NCBI RefSeq assembly: GCF_039545095.1
Contig: NZ_BAABRS010000006.1
Location: 1 to 64,000, forward strand
Direction of reading: 5' to 3'
Source of the DNA: Fodinibius salicampi
Lineage (GTDB): Bacteria > Bacteroidota > Rhodothermia > Balneolales > Balneolaceae
Length of the DNA stretch: 64,000 bases
Positions 27,208-35,112 of this stretch are shown here, one piece after another. The notes beneath the pieces are model-generated. The model saw nothing but the letters and a program-made list of their open reading frames with translations, made no database searches and had not been told where the DNA came from. Position numbers and translations under genes: made by a program. The first letter of the stretch is position 1, and every line of letters starts with the position of its first letter.

Positions 27208-28039
27208 ATTGTTCTGTAATTGGACCTAATCTCTTTTTATAATTCTCTGCAGCTCTGGCCACACTTTTCTCCCAATTAGCTGAACCTTCACCTGCATAAA
27301 TAATGCTTCTGCTGGAATTGACGAGGGGAAGCCCCTGATGTTGATGTAAAGCATTTTTTAATTCAGTAATTGAACCGCCCTGCTTGCCGATGCCGGGTAT
27401 AAGTAAGGGAGCCTTTCGAAAAGGGGTAATAACGGGACCTAGATCTTGTGCTTTAGTTGCACCTACAACCATTCCAATGGATGTATCACTCGAGGCTTGT
27501 TTTTTGCTTAGTTGCTTTGAAATATAGCTTGAAACGGTCTGTCCGTCGGAGAGCTCCTGAAGCAAAATATCTTTGGCTCCGGGATTGGAGGTCAGGGTAA
27601 GGACATAAACTCCTTTGGACGAATGAGACAGAAAAGGATCCAGGGTTTCAAAGCCCATGAGCGGATTTAATGTAATAGCATCTATATCAAATTGTTCGAA
27701 AAATGCTTTTGCATAGTGTTCGGCCGTGGAACTGATATCTCCTCGTTTAGCATCAGCAATAATAATCTTGTTACTGGGAATATAGTCCAGAATTTCTTCG
27801 AAAGTATCCCATCCGTCAGGACCCAATGCCTCAAAAAAACCAAGATTGGGTTTATAAGCTGCACAAAAATCTGAGGTTGCATCAATTACGGTTTTAAGAA
27901 ACTGTTCAACTTTTTGAGCAGGAGAATCACTAATCCATTTAGGGTCGGCAGGTAATCGGTCGAGATTGGGATCAAGCCCTACGCAGAGGGTAGAATTAGA
28001 GGTTTGTATGGCTGTCTTTAGTTTTTCTCTGAAAGTCAT
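27200..28039 (-). CDS. pyrF: Orotidine 5'-phosphate decarboxylase (type 2)
   Basis: Last step of UMP synthesis. 279 residues, longer than the E. coli type (~245) and fitting the type 2 group found in mycobacteria, myxobacteria and Bacteroidota: CVGLDPNLDRLP near the N-terminus, AYKPNLGFFEALG, the catalytic DAKRGDISSTAEHYA, then YVLTLTSNPGA and the phosphate-binding IPGIGKQGGS. The rnhA gene overlaps its 3' end by 8 bases. A terminator for the gene upstream (28106-28137) separates it from the SGNH gene, so its promoter must lie in the 65-base gap next to that hairpin. Confidence 0.95.
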   Translation of the reverse strand: MTFREKLKTAIQTSNSTLCVGLDPNLDRLPADPKWISDSPAQKVEQFLKTVIDATSDFCAAYKPNLGFFEALGPDGWDTFEEILDYIPSNKIIIADAKRGDISSTAEHYAKAFFEQFDIDAITLNPLMGFETLDPFLSHSSKGVYVLTLTSNPGAKDILLQELSDGQTVSSYISKQLSKKQASSDTSIGMVVGATKAQDLGPVITPFRKAPLLIPGIGKQGGSITELKNALHQHQGLPLVNSSRSIIYAGEGSANWEKSVARAAENYKKRLGPITEQYV

Positions 28040-28105
28040 GCTGCGTATAATTTAAAGTTCAGCAGAAGATACAAACTCATTTAAGGGTTTCGAAATGTTT
28101 AGTGC

Positions 28106-28137
28106 ATAAAAAAGGAGCCGTAACTTACGGCTCCTTT
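28106..28137 (-). terminator. Rho-independent terminator after the SGNH-hydrolase gene
   Basis: AAAGGAGCCGTA and TACGGCTCCTTT form a 12-bp stem with a tiny loop. On the minus strand it runs into TTTTTT; there is also a T-run on the plus strand. It ends the fadL-like/SGNH unit. Confidence 0.9.
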
Positions 28138-28167
28138 TTTATCTAATAAGCAAGCATTAACAGTTTT

Positions 28168-29484
28168 TTAATTGTTGATCGGAAGCCCACGGGGAATAGT
28201 ACTAAGGTCGATAGACTGAAGATTAGCGTTATATGTATTATTGATAGTTTCAATAGTAAGGTTAGCCACGATTCCATGGCCATGATTGCTGGGATGTACG
28301 CCGTCAAAGCTAAAGAGTTCCCCGGGCACGGGACGCATCATATCTCCATTTATTTCTCTTCCGCCCTCACTGAGTATTTGTTGGAAAGCGGTATGGATAT
28401 CCACCAGGGCATAGTTATGATTTGATGCAGCTGAAGTAATGATGCTATTGTATTCTTGAACAACACTGGTAGCCTGGGCAAGCTCAGACTGTCCCGTAGG
28501 GGGAGAAGTGATCGGCCCATCCAATACCAGATTATTTGGCACGGGATTATCCGGCGTTACGGGAGGAGGCGTGTTTCCAGACTGAATTCCTGCAAAATAG
28601 TCAGATGCAGGAAGTAAGAGGAAGTCATTTTCGCTCATGATCCGTGTTCCATTAGCTGTCTCTATATATATGGGGAGGTTTCCTTGTGGAGTTATTAGTC
28701 GGTATGATTGTGTAGGTTCATCATAAGTAATGACCTCTTGTTGCAGCAATTGTTCCCTGAGAAAAAATACATAAGGAATAGTAGTTACATTCGGGATATT
28801 ATAGAGTACCACGTCAGCTTCTGTTTGAGCAAGACTCTGCATAGAAGCTTGGTACAACCCCTGAAAGTCGCTGGGAGGAACATAGGGTTGCGTTCCTCCG
28901 CTCGTAACATAACCGAGGATATCGTTATTACCCAGCCAGAACATTACAAAAGAGGGTTGGAGGGCGGCAAGCTGTTCAGCCTGAGTATTGCCCAAATCTC
29001 TTAATACGATATCGAAAAAAGGGTTATTCTGTTGACGGGCAGAATAAGGGGCATTGGGTAAGTCTTGACCCAGGAAATCAGCCAAAATAGCTCCCGGAAT
29101 TCCCAGGTTATTATAGGGGCGATCAAGTTCTGCGTTGATAGGCTGACCTTGTTCGTCTGTTTGGGTGGGACCTGAAAGATCATCTGAAAGTCCCAGGCGT
29201 CCACCGATACCGGGATTGCTTATCAATGGCTGTTCGAAATTCTGAACAGATTCCATTTGTCCCGCTACTAAAGAGGGAAAAGAGTATCGCTGGGCTGTTT
29301 CAAATAAAGCATTACTTTGCGTTCCGGCAACCAAGCTATTACCTACTGCTGCAACCGTAGAAAAATCGGCATCACCGCTGTTGGATTCAAAGGTTACATC
29401 ATTAAAATCTTTACAGGAATATAGTGTCAGTGACGCTATAACGAGCGTCAGAACAAAATGAAGTGATCGTTTGCGTAATTTCAT
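28168..29484 (-). CDS. SGNH/GDSL-hydrolase lipoprotein
   Basis: A 438-residue secreted hydrolase: basic N-terminus, hydrophobic segment and lipobox LYSC at about residue 24. The SGNH blocks are in order: block I as AAVGNSLVAG (catalytic Ser), GIPGA with the conserved Gly, block III GNND in WLGNNDILGY, and block V DGVHPSNHGHG with Asp and His. The family cleaves esters of lipids or polysaccharides. A Pro-rich insert (GNTPPPVTPDNPVPNN) lies around residue 300. Its gene follows the FadL-like porin gene by 18 bases, so uptake of a lipid-like substrate and its hydrolysis may be coupled. Confidence 0.87.
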   Translation of the reverse strand: MKLRKRSLHFVLTLVIASLTLYSCKDFNDVTFESNSGDADFSTVAAVGNSLVAGTQSNALFETAQRYSFPSLVAGQMESVQNFEQPLISNPGIGGRLGLSDDLSGPTQTDEQGQPINAELDRPYNNLGIPGAILADFLGQDLPNAPYSARQQNNPFFDIVLRDLGNTQAEQLAALQPSFVMFWLGNNDILGYVTSGGTQPYVPPSDFQGLYQASMQSLAQTEADVVLYNIPNVTTIPYVFFLREQLLQQEVITYDEPTQSYRLITPQGNLPIYIETANGTRIMSENDFLLLPASDYFAGIQSGNTPPPVTPDNPVPNNLVLDGPITSPPTGQSELAQATSVVQEYNSIITSAASNHNYALVDIHTAFQQILSEGGREINGDMMRPVPGELFSFDGVHPSNHGHGIVANLTIETINNTYNANLQSIDLSTIPRGLPINN

Positions 29485-29502
29485 AGTTGAACTCCTTTAT
29501 AC

Positions 29503-30771
29503 TTAAAATTTCATCGTTAAACCGAGAGAGGGAAGATTGGCATGGGTATTGTAAATGCCATGGAATCCATTTTCTGATTCTCGATTCACACGCTCCTTGG
29601 CGCGGATGAATATATAAGATGCATCCACTGTCAGATAATCGGTCAAGTCATAGCTTACCCCACCGGAAAAGAGCCAGCGGTCGGAATCGGGAAGAGTAGG
29701 GTCCATATATTCCGCGGGCAGGGGAGATTCATCATAAGCTATGCCAGCCCGTAGATCCAACCCTTCAACTCCGGCATTTAAATACTCTCCTCCAACACGC
29801 AGCTGCCAGGAATTTTCATATCCTCTTGTGTTTGCAAGCTGATTAGACCCAAAAGCGGGTATCGGCTGGTCAAATTCAATGACCAGTTCATCATAGCTCG
29901 ACCAGCCCCACCATACATAATCTACTTCAAGGCTCAGGTTTTCGGAGGCCTGGACATTTAAGGCCGCAACCCAATTGGCGGGTAACTCAAGGGTGGTGCC
30001 TCCCTCGGTATCCGAAGGGAAGAGCGCAGTAGGCAGATCACCAAAGTCAGCACTGCCACTAAATTTGGTCTCTACTTTACTTCGGTAAGTAAACCCTAGG
30101 GTTACCATTTCGTCTGGCTCATACAGGAGACCTAAATTATAGCCAATCCCCGGTTTGTCAAGTTCACCATCCAGGGAAAAGATGTCATCTTCTACGGCAA
30201 AATCTTCGACAGCACGCGAGAGTTCAACTTTACCATGAGCAGCAATCATGAGCCCTGCCCCAACTTTAATATTCCCAATACCAAAATCGGGCAGCTGATA
30301 TCCTATAGTGGGCTGAACAAAAATAGTCTCAATAGAGCTGTTAATGGCCTCTGTTCGTCCAACCCAGTTCTGATTCCATTTTGTCCCTAACCCAAAGGGG
30401 GCATAAACGCCAATGCCGGCCGTTAATCCCTCTTTTATTTCGTAAGAAGCGTAAAAGTTCGGAACAAAAAAGTTCTGTTTTTCCATATCGTATCTCCTAT
30501 TGCTGCTCGGAAAGGCTGCAGAACTTGCAAAAGGACCTCTAAAAGTGGATCGTGGGGCAATAATTGTGGCACCTGTACTAATTCTTAACCCATCGAGGCC
30601 GCTTAATCCTGCAGGATTATAATAGATGGTAGATACATGATCAGCATAGGCAGAGAAAGCGCCAAGCATTCCATTTGCCCGGACGCTGGCTTCATAGATC
30701 GAGAATCCGCTGGCAAAAGCGGAGCCCGAACACATAAAAAGGATGAATAGTGTAGCTATTATTCTTCGCAT
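29503..30771 (-). CDS. OmpP1/FadL/TodX-family outer membrane channel
   Basis: A 422-residue beta-barrel with a signal peptide (RRIIATLFILFMCSGSAFA, cleavage near residue 20). The mature start SGFSIYEASVRANGMLGAF and the hatch-domain sequence IYYNPAGLSGLDG are the FadL signatures; the C-terminus ends in an aromatic (LGLTMKF), as outer membrane barrels do. FadL proteins pass hydrophobic compounds such as long-chain fatty acids. GGAGG four bases before ATG 30771 is one of the few strong ribosome sites in the window. It forms an operon with the SGNH lipoprotein. An 18-bp inverted repeat lies 36 bases upstream. Confidence 0.92.
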   Translation of the reverse strand: MRRIIATLFILFMCSGSAFASGFSIYEASVRANGMLGAFSAYADHVSTIYYNPAGLSGLDGLRISTGATIIAPRSTFRGPFASSAAFPSSNRRYDMEKQNFFVPNFYASYEIKEGLTAGIGVYAPFGLGTKWNQNWVGRTEAINSSIETIFVQPTIGYQLPDFGIGNIKVGAGLMIAAHGKVELSRAVEDFAVEDDIFSLDGELDKPGIGYNLGLLYEPDEMVTLGFTYRSKVETKFSGSADFGDLPTALFPSDTEGGTTLELPANWVAALNVQASENLSLEVDYVWWGWSSYDELVIEFDQPIPAFGSNQLANTRGYENSWQLRVGGEYLNAGVEGLDLRAGIAYDESPLPAEYMDPTLPDSDRWLFSGGVSYDLTDYLTVDASYIFIRAKERVNRESENGFHGIYNTHANLPSLGLTMKF

Positions 30772-30807
30772 AAAACCTCCGTTAATAATTAAGGTTGGAT
30801 TTAAAAG

Positions 30808-30825
30808 GGAATAAGAATGTATTCC
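30808..30825. promoter_or_regulatory. Inverted repeat upstream of the FadL-like gene (possible operator)
   Basis: GGAATA-N6-TATTCC, perfect 6-base arms, 36 bases before the FadL-like start codon. Size and position fit a dimeric repressor site (FadR/TetR-type regulators of lipid genes use such operators), but no regulator gene is nearby. Confidence 0.3.
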
Positions 30826-30990
30826 ATTATTACTTTGTTATACTTGCAGATGATACCTATTGGTTCACTTAACGCTGTTAACTTTAAATAACTAAAAGCT
30901 TGACAAATATAAAAGTGAAGTTTGCAATAAGGGTGGATTTTTTTTTCATTCTATGATCATATATTAGAATTAGAACATAATTTAAGTTAC

Positions 30991-31779
30991 ATGGATTGGT
31001 TTGAAGAATGGTTTGACAGTCCATTTTATGAAATACTGTATGCCGACAGAGATGAAGAGGAGGCTGCTTTATTAGTTGATTTTCTTGAAGACTATCTTTC
31101 CCTTCAGGAAAGGGCAAAAGTATTAGATCTGGGATGCGGAAGGGGACGCCATGCGATTCATTTATATAAAAAAGCAGCTAAAAAGCATGAGAATGGATAT
31201 CAGGTGACGGGGGTTGATCTTTCGGAACGTGCGGTTACAACCGCCAGAGAGCAGGCCAAAGCGGAAGGCCTTGAGAACATACGTTTTGAGGTTCGTGATA
31301 TGCGCAATCCACTCCCGGAAAAATTCGATGCTATACTGAATTTATTTACAACTTTCGGATATTTTAAATCTGATGAGGAAAACATCAGTGTACTTAAAAG
31401 TGTGAAGCAAATGCTGGTTGCCAATGGAATTTTTGTAATCGATTATCTTAATGCGGCTAAAGTTCGAAATGAACTTCAAACCTCTGATGAAGGCAGGTTG
31501 AAAAGCATTAACTATCGCATACATCGGTATATAGAAGAAGATTCTGTATATAAAGATATCACTTTTTCAGGCGATAATATCGAAGAAACCCGTCATTATT
31601 CAGAACGCGTTAAGTTGTATGATCTGGATTGGTTTCAGGAAAAAATGTCTGCAAACAACTTGATAATAGATGATGTGTTTGGGGATTATAAGGGAGAAGA
31701 GTTTGATCCCGAAAAAAGTGACAGGCTATTGATTATAAGCCACCTGAAGGCCGATGGAAAAAGTGGGGATAAGAAATAA
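30991..31779 (+). CDS. Class I SAM-dependent methyltransferase
   Basis: A 262-residue methyltransferase: SAM-binding motif I VLDLGCGRGRHAIHL near residue 45, motif II region TGVDLSERAV, then VRDMRNPLPEKFDAILNLFTTFGYF (motif III/IV) and a C-terminal beta-rich lid. This layout, with a starting WFEEWFDSPFYE, is common in uncharacterised Bacteroidota methyltransferases; the acceptor is unknown. ATG 30991, divergent from the FadL-like gene across about 219 bases that hold little beyond a 30808 inverted repeat and an A/T-rich stretch. Confidence 0.82.
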   Translation: MDWFEEWFDSPFYEILYADRDEEEAALLVDFLEDYLSLQERAKVLDLGCGRGRHAIHLYKKAAKKHENGYQVTGVDLSERAVTTAREQAKAEGLENIRFEVRDMRNPLPEKFDAILNLFTTFGYFKSDEENISVLKSVKQMLVANGIFVIDYLNAAKVRNELQTSDEGRLKSINYRIHRYIEEDSVYKDITFSGDNIEETRHYSERVKLYDLDWFQEKMSANNLIIDDVFGDYKGEEFDPEKSDRLLIISHLKADGKSGDKK

Positions 31780-31810
31780 CATTATTAAGCAGTGTTATGG
31801 AGTTTATAAA

Positions 31811-32452
31811 TTATAGCGTCGTATCCGGAAAAACTTCTTCGGCTCCGTGAGGTGGCTTTTTAAGTGAATTAGTCTCAAAATAGAATTGTCGATCCGTTCT
31901 GATGCGTTTACGATTAATGCTAAAAAATCGTAATTGCTCACCTATCAAGGGCTTGAATGCCGCAAAAAGATCGGGATAAATATTCTTTCTTGAATAGAGG
32001 TAGAGATCATAACCATGGGGTGCCTGAACCTTTGATATAACCCATGCTTCTGTTTGTAGTAATTCTCCAAGGATAGGGGCTGATTGATCATCGGAAGCAA
32101 GGGCCGGAAAGTTATATGTACTCTTTTTAGTATTAGTATTTAAAATTAAAGTTTGGCCGGTTTGTACATGATTTAAGGCCATATCCAGTTTTTGGAACGT
32201 ATCCTCAGCAGTATGAATAGTTCGATTTTTAAAAACTTTTCCCAGCTGATCAATTATTTGGGAGCTTTGCTGCAGGGTACTCAGCCCGAGTTGTTCTTCT
32301 GGTAGAATTGTACCGGTAATATAAAAGGTGGAGTAGGTAGGAGAGGGCTTCATGAAGTCTGCCAGTCTGGAATCCTGTTCCTGGGTAGTATCTTTTTCCT
32401 TTAGGTCTCCAAGAGATTGATCATGATTAAAAAACAGTTTGAATATATCCAT
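31811..32452 (-). CDS. Hypothetical protein downstream of pth
   Basis: I do not recognise this 213-residue protein. There is no signal peptide or membrane segment. It looks like a soluble alpha/beta protein with a charged N-terminus (LGDLKEKDTTQEQDSRLADF), a central helical part and a C-terminal strand-rich region with several aromatics (GYDLYLYSRKN). It follows pth by 82 bases on the same strand and may be the last gene of prs-rplY-pth. Codon use resembles the neighbours. Confidence 0.65.
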   Translation of the reverse strand: MDIFKLFFNHDQSLGDLKEKDTTQEQDSRLADFMKPSPTYSTFYITGTILPEEQLGLSTLQQSSQIIDQLGKVFKNRTIHTAEDTFQKLDMALNHVQTGQTLILNTNTKKSTYNFPALASDDQSAPILGELLQTEAWVISKVQAPHGYDLYLYSRKNIYPDLFAAFKPLIGEQLRFFSINRKRIRTDRQFYFETNSLKKPPHGAEEVFPDTTL

Positions 32453-32534
32453 GACCGATACCGTTTGGTTATTAAAAGCCTGTTATATTAGAGATCATGA
32501 AAATGGATGCGAGATACTAAAAGTGATTTTTTAA

Positions 32535-33092
32535 TCAGTTATAATCATTCATAGCCTGCTCAATACCATCCCTAACGTAGGTAAAAACGGCGTCAATTGC
32601 TCTATCGATGGCAGCATTGATAGCCTGTTCTTCCTTATCAGTAAAAGGGGAGAGGACATAATTTACCTGCTGTCCCTTTGGGAACTCATTACCTATACCC
32701 AAACGTAAACGCGGAAAATTCTCAGTGCCCAGTTTTTGAATGATATCTTTAATACCATTGTGTCCTCCTGCGCTGCCTCCGGGCCGTAACCGAATCGTGC
32801 CAATATCAAGGTTCAGGTCATCATAACAAACCATACAGGAATCTATATCTGTTTTATACCAGTTGAGAACCTGTTGTACAGCATCTCCACTGTTATTCAT
32901 ATAGGTAGTAGGTTTAACCAGATAAATATTTTTCCCAGCACGACTTGTTTTACCTATATGAAAAGGGCCCTTACCGGGCCCCATTCGTACAGACAGTGAT
33001 TCTGCCAGTTGATCTATAAACTTGAAACCGATGTTGTGTCGGGTCCCTTCATACTTACGTCCGGGATTCCCTAAACCTACAATGATAGGCAT
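32535..33092 (-). CDS. pth: Peptidyl-tRNA hydrolase
   Basis: Recycles peptidyl-tRNA that falls off the ribosome. 185 residues, standard length. Signature residues are present: VGLGNPGRKYEGTRHNIGF with the catalytic His, KPTTYMNNSG, and CYDDLNLDIGTIRLRPGGSAGGHNGIKDI with the second catalytic acid and tRNA-binding loop. Its ATG is 27 bases after the rplY stop. The order prs-rplY-pth is a very common bacterial arrangement. Confidence 0.97.
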   Translation of the reverse strand: MPIIVGLGNPGRKYEGTRHNIGFKFIDQLAESLSVRMGPGKGPFHIGKTSRAGKNIYLVKPTTYMNNSGDAVQQVLNWYKTDIDSCMVCYDDLNLDIGTIRLRPGGSAGGHNGIKDIIQKLGTENFPRLRLGIGNEFPKGQQVNYVLSPFTDKEEQAINAAIDRAIDAVFTYVRDGIEQAMNDYN

Positions 33093-33119
33093 AATAAACT
33101 AGCATCGGTTTGAGAAGTA

Positions 33120-33836
33120 TTATTGTTCACCACCTTCTTCAGTGTCCTCTTCTTCACCTTCACCTTCGGCTTCTTCTCCTTCACCTTCGGCTTCTTCTCC
33201 TTCAAGAGGTTCTTCGCCTTCTTCGAGCTCTTCTTCGCCTGGCTCTTCGGTAATAAGAGAGGAAGTGAGGAGTTCTTCGGATTTTGGAGGACGAATGGTA
33301 ACAATTGTTCGGGCAAGATCATCCAGTGGAATAATACCCTCAAGTTCGAGGTCACTGACGTGCAATGAATCTCCAATTTTGAGATCACTTATATCAACGG
33401 TATATACTCCCGGAATAAGATCTGGTGTAACTCGGATACGAAGGATATGCATGGGCTGGAAAATACGTCCGCCTCCTTCTGTTACGCCCACAGGAGTCCC
33501 TTCCAGATGGATGGGTACGCTGATAGTAACTTTATGATCATCGGCAAGCACGTAAAAATCTACATGAACGGGTCGATCTGTTAACGGATGAAATTCTGTC
33601 GTTTTAAGTAGCGTACGATAGGTTTCTCCGTCAATTTCCAGCTCAATAATTTGACGCTTACTATCTGCTAATATTTTTTCAAACTCAAGCTCGTCAATAG
33701 AGAAGTGAACATTCTCATCCACTTCCGGCCCGTACAATACAGCTGGAACGCGCATAGCATCTCGCAACGCATCTGCAGCCTTACGGCCGGTTTCTCTTTT
33801 TTTCCCATTTAATGTAATAACTTCAGGCGTAGTCAT
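33120..33836 (-). CDS. rplY: 50S ribosomal protein L25 (CTC form) with acidic tail
   Basis: Binds 5S rRNA in the large subunit. 238 residues from ATG 33836: L25 domain (TTPEVITLNGKKRETGRKAA ... RVPAVLYGPE), the CTC C-terminal domain (PVHVDFYVL ... IPVHLEGTPVGVTEGG) and then a roughly 40-residue tail of almost only Glu and Gly. The tail contains a 7-residue unit EEAEGEG repeated twice (a 21-bp DNA repeat near 33160-33200). Upstream in-frame codons to 33878 lie in the intergenic region and are not credible. Second gene of the prs unit. Confidence 0.93.
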   Translation of the reverse strand: MTTPEVITLNGKKRETGRKAADALRDAMRVPAVLYGPEVDENVHFSIDELEFEKILADSKRQIIELEIDGETYRTLLKTTEFHPLTDRPVHVDFYVLADDHKVTISVPIHLEGTPVGVTEGGGRIFQPMHILRIRVTPDLIPGVYTVDISDLKIGDSLHVSDLELEGIIPLDDLARTIVTIRPPKSEELLTSSLITEEPGEEELEEGEEPLEGEEAEGEGEEAEGEGEEEDTEEGGEQ

Positions 33837-33855
33837 AATTCTGTTAAGTTTTTTT

Positions 33856-33968
33856 ACCACTAAAGCACAAAACACCAAGAAAAACTGTATTTCCAGCTAT
33901 TGGTATATAATTCAGTAACGTTTTGTTAAAGTGTATAATATTAGAGTTAGTGCTTTCGTGTTTGTGGT
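33856..33968. repeat. ~113-bp imperfect inverted-repeat element between prs and rplY
   Basis: The left arm ACCACTAAAGCACAAAACAC and the reverse complement of the right arm, ACCACAAACACGAAAGCAC, are near copies. This A/C-rich wording resembles the dispersed extragenic repeat (ACCAC-AAAG-CAC-AAAG type) I associate with many environmental bacteria. The two arms enclose about 70 bases. It fills almost the whole gap between the two genes. Only one element is seen in the window. Confidence 0.5.
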
Positions 33969-33975
33969 TACCAAG

Positions 33976-34908
33976 TTAATCGTCAAATAGTGCACTTATT
34001 GTATCGTTGGTATGGATACGCTGAATTGCTTCAGCAAAAATCCCTGCTACACTCAATACCTTAATTTTGTTCGAAGGCTTTCGCAATGGCACGGTATCTG
34101 TTACCAAAAGTTCATCAATTGGAGAATCTTCAATACGTTGAAACGCAGGTCCCGATAAAATGGGATGCGTGCAGGTTGCTTTTATATCTAGTGCCCCTCG
34201 TTTTTTTAGTGCGGAGGCCGCATTTGTGAGAGTACCTGCTGTATCAATTAAATCGTCAACAATCAGCACGTTTTTACCTTCTACCTCACCAACTATATTC
34301 ATTACCTCCGCCACATTTTGCTTTGGGCGACGCTTGTCAATAAATGCAAGCCGTGCATTAAGCTGTTTGGCGTAGGCTCGAGCCATTTTAAGGCTTCCTA
34401 CATCAGGAGCAACCACAACCAAATTATCGATTGGGTGCTCGCTAAAATGATCTATAAAAAGCCGGCTGGCATATAAATGGTCAACCGGAATATCAAAAAA
34501 ACCCTGTATTTGAGCTGCATGCAGATCCATAGTTAATATACGATCAGCCCCGGCCTCTGTAAGTAAATTGGCCATGAGCTTGGAAGCAATGGAAACGCGC
34601 GGTTGATCCTTCCGATCCTGCCGGGCATATCCAAAATAGGGCATTACAGCCGTTACACGCTTTGCAGAGGCCCTTTTTGCAGCATCCAGCATGAGCAAGA
34701 GTTCAATAATATTATCACCCGGAGGTGTTGTGGATTGTACTACGAATATATCCTCTCCACGAATACTCTGCTCATACTTTACATAAAGTTCGCCATCTGA
34801 AAAAGGTTTTATGGTTACCTCACCTAACGAAGTGCCGTATTGCTCAGCTACAGCTCGCGAAAGAGCTATATTGCTGCGTCCGGCAAATATGGCTAAAGGC
34901 GTATCCAA
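33976..34908 (-). CDS. prs: Ribose-phosphate pyrophosphokinase
   Basis: Makes PRPP from ribose-5-phosphate and ATP for nucleotide, NAD, His and Trp synthesis. 310 residues: LAIFAGRSNIALS N-terminus, FVVQSTTPPGDNIIELL, VMPYFGYARQDRKDQPR (ATP site), TMDLHAAQIQGFFDIPVDHL, VVVAPDVGSLKMA, and the PRPP signature IVDDLIDTAGTL. The start is TTG 34908; no nearby ATG in frame. The gene lies right after a terminator belonging to tRNA-Gln, so its own promoter must be in the short A/T-rich gap. The product also feeds pyrF, nadC and the PyrR-like protein elsewhere in the window. Confidence 0.96.
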   Translation of the reverse strand: MDTPLAIFAGRSNIALSRAVAEQYGTSLGEVTIKPFSDGELYVKYEQSIRGEDIFVVQSTTPPGDNIIELLLMLDAAKRASAKRVTAVMPYFGYARQDRKDQPRVSIASKLMANLLTEAGADRILTMDLHAAQIQGFFDIPVDHLYASRLFIDHFSEHPIDNLVVVAPDVGSLKMARAYAKQLNARLAFIDKRRPKQNVAEVMNIVGEVEGKNVLIVDDLIDTAGTLTNAASALKKRGALDIKATCTHPILSGPAFQRIEDSPIDELLVTDTVPLRKPSNKIKVLSVAGIFAEAIQRIHTNDTISALFDD

Positions 34909-34930
34909 CGAAACCTATTTCAAAAGTTTA

Positions 34931-34967
34931 AAATAAAAAGAAAAGGATGGCTTTGCAGTCATCCTTT
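34931..34967 (-). terminator. Rho-independent terminator after tRNA-Gln
   Basis: On the minus strand AAAGGATG pairs with CATCCTTT around a 10-base loop, then a T-rich run follows (TTCTTTTTATTTT). It ends the tRNA transcript just before prs. Confidence 0.85.
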
Positions 34968-34988
34968 CTGTTTAAATGCTTTGGAGTG

Positions 34989-35059
34989 TTGCCCGGGGAG
35001 GATTCGAACCCCCACTGACGGCACCAAAAACCGCTGTCCTGCCATTAGACGACCGGGCA
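34989..35059 (-). tRNA. tRNA-Gln (anticodon TTG)
   Basis: A 71-base cloverleaf on the minus strand. The acceptor stem TGCCCGG (35059-35053) pairs with CCGGGCA (34996-34990), with discriminator A at 34989. The T arm contains GGTTCGAATCC. The anticodon loop reads TTTTGGT with TTG at positions 34-36, so it reads CAA/CAG. CCA is not encoded (bases after the discriminator are CAC). A terminator follows. Confidence 0.93.
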
Positions 35060-35112
35060 ATTTGTTCTCTCTTTTTAAGAGAGACAGATAATAGGGATTT
35101 GCTGAGTTCAAA

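Noticed and set aside
33837-33878. Longer rplY start at 33878
   Set aside because: The added residues lie in the repeat-bearing spacer and do not match L25 N-termini.
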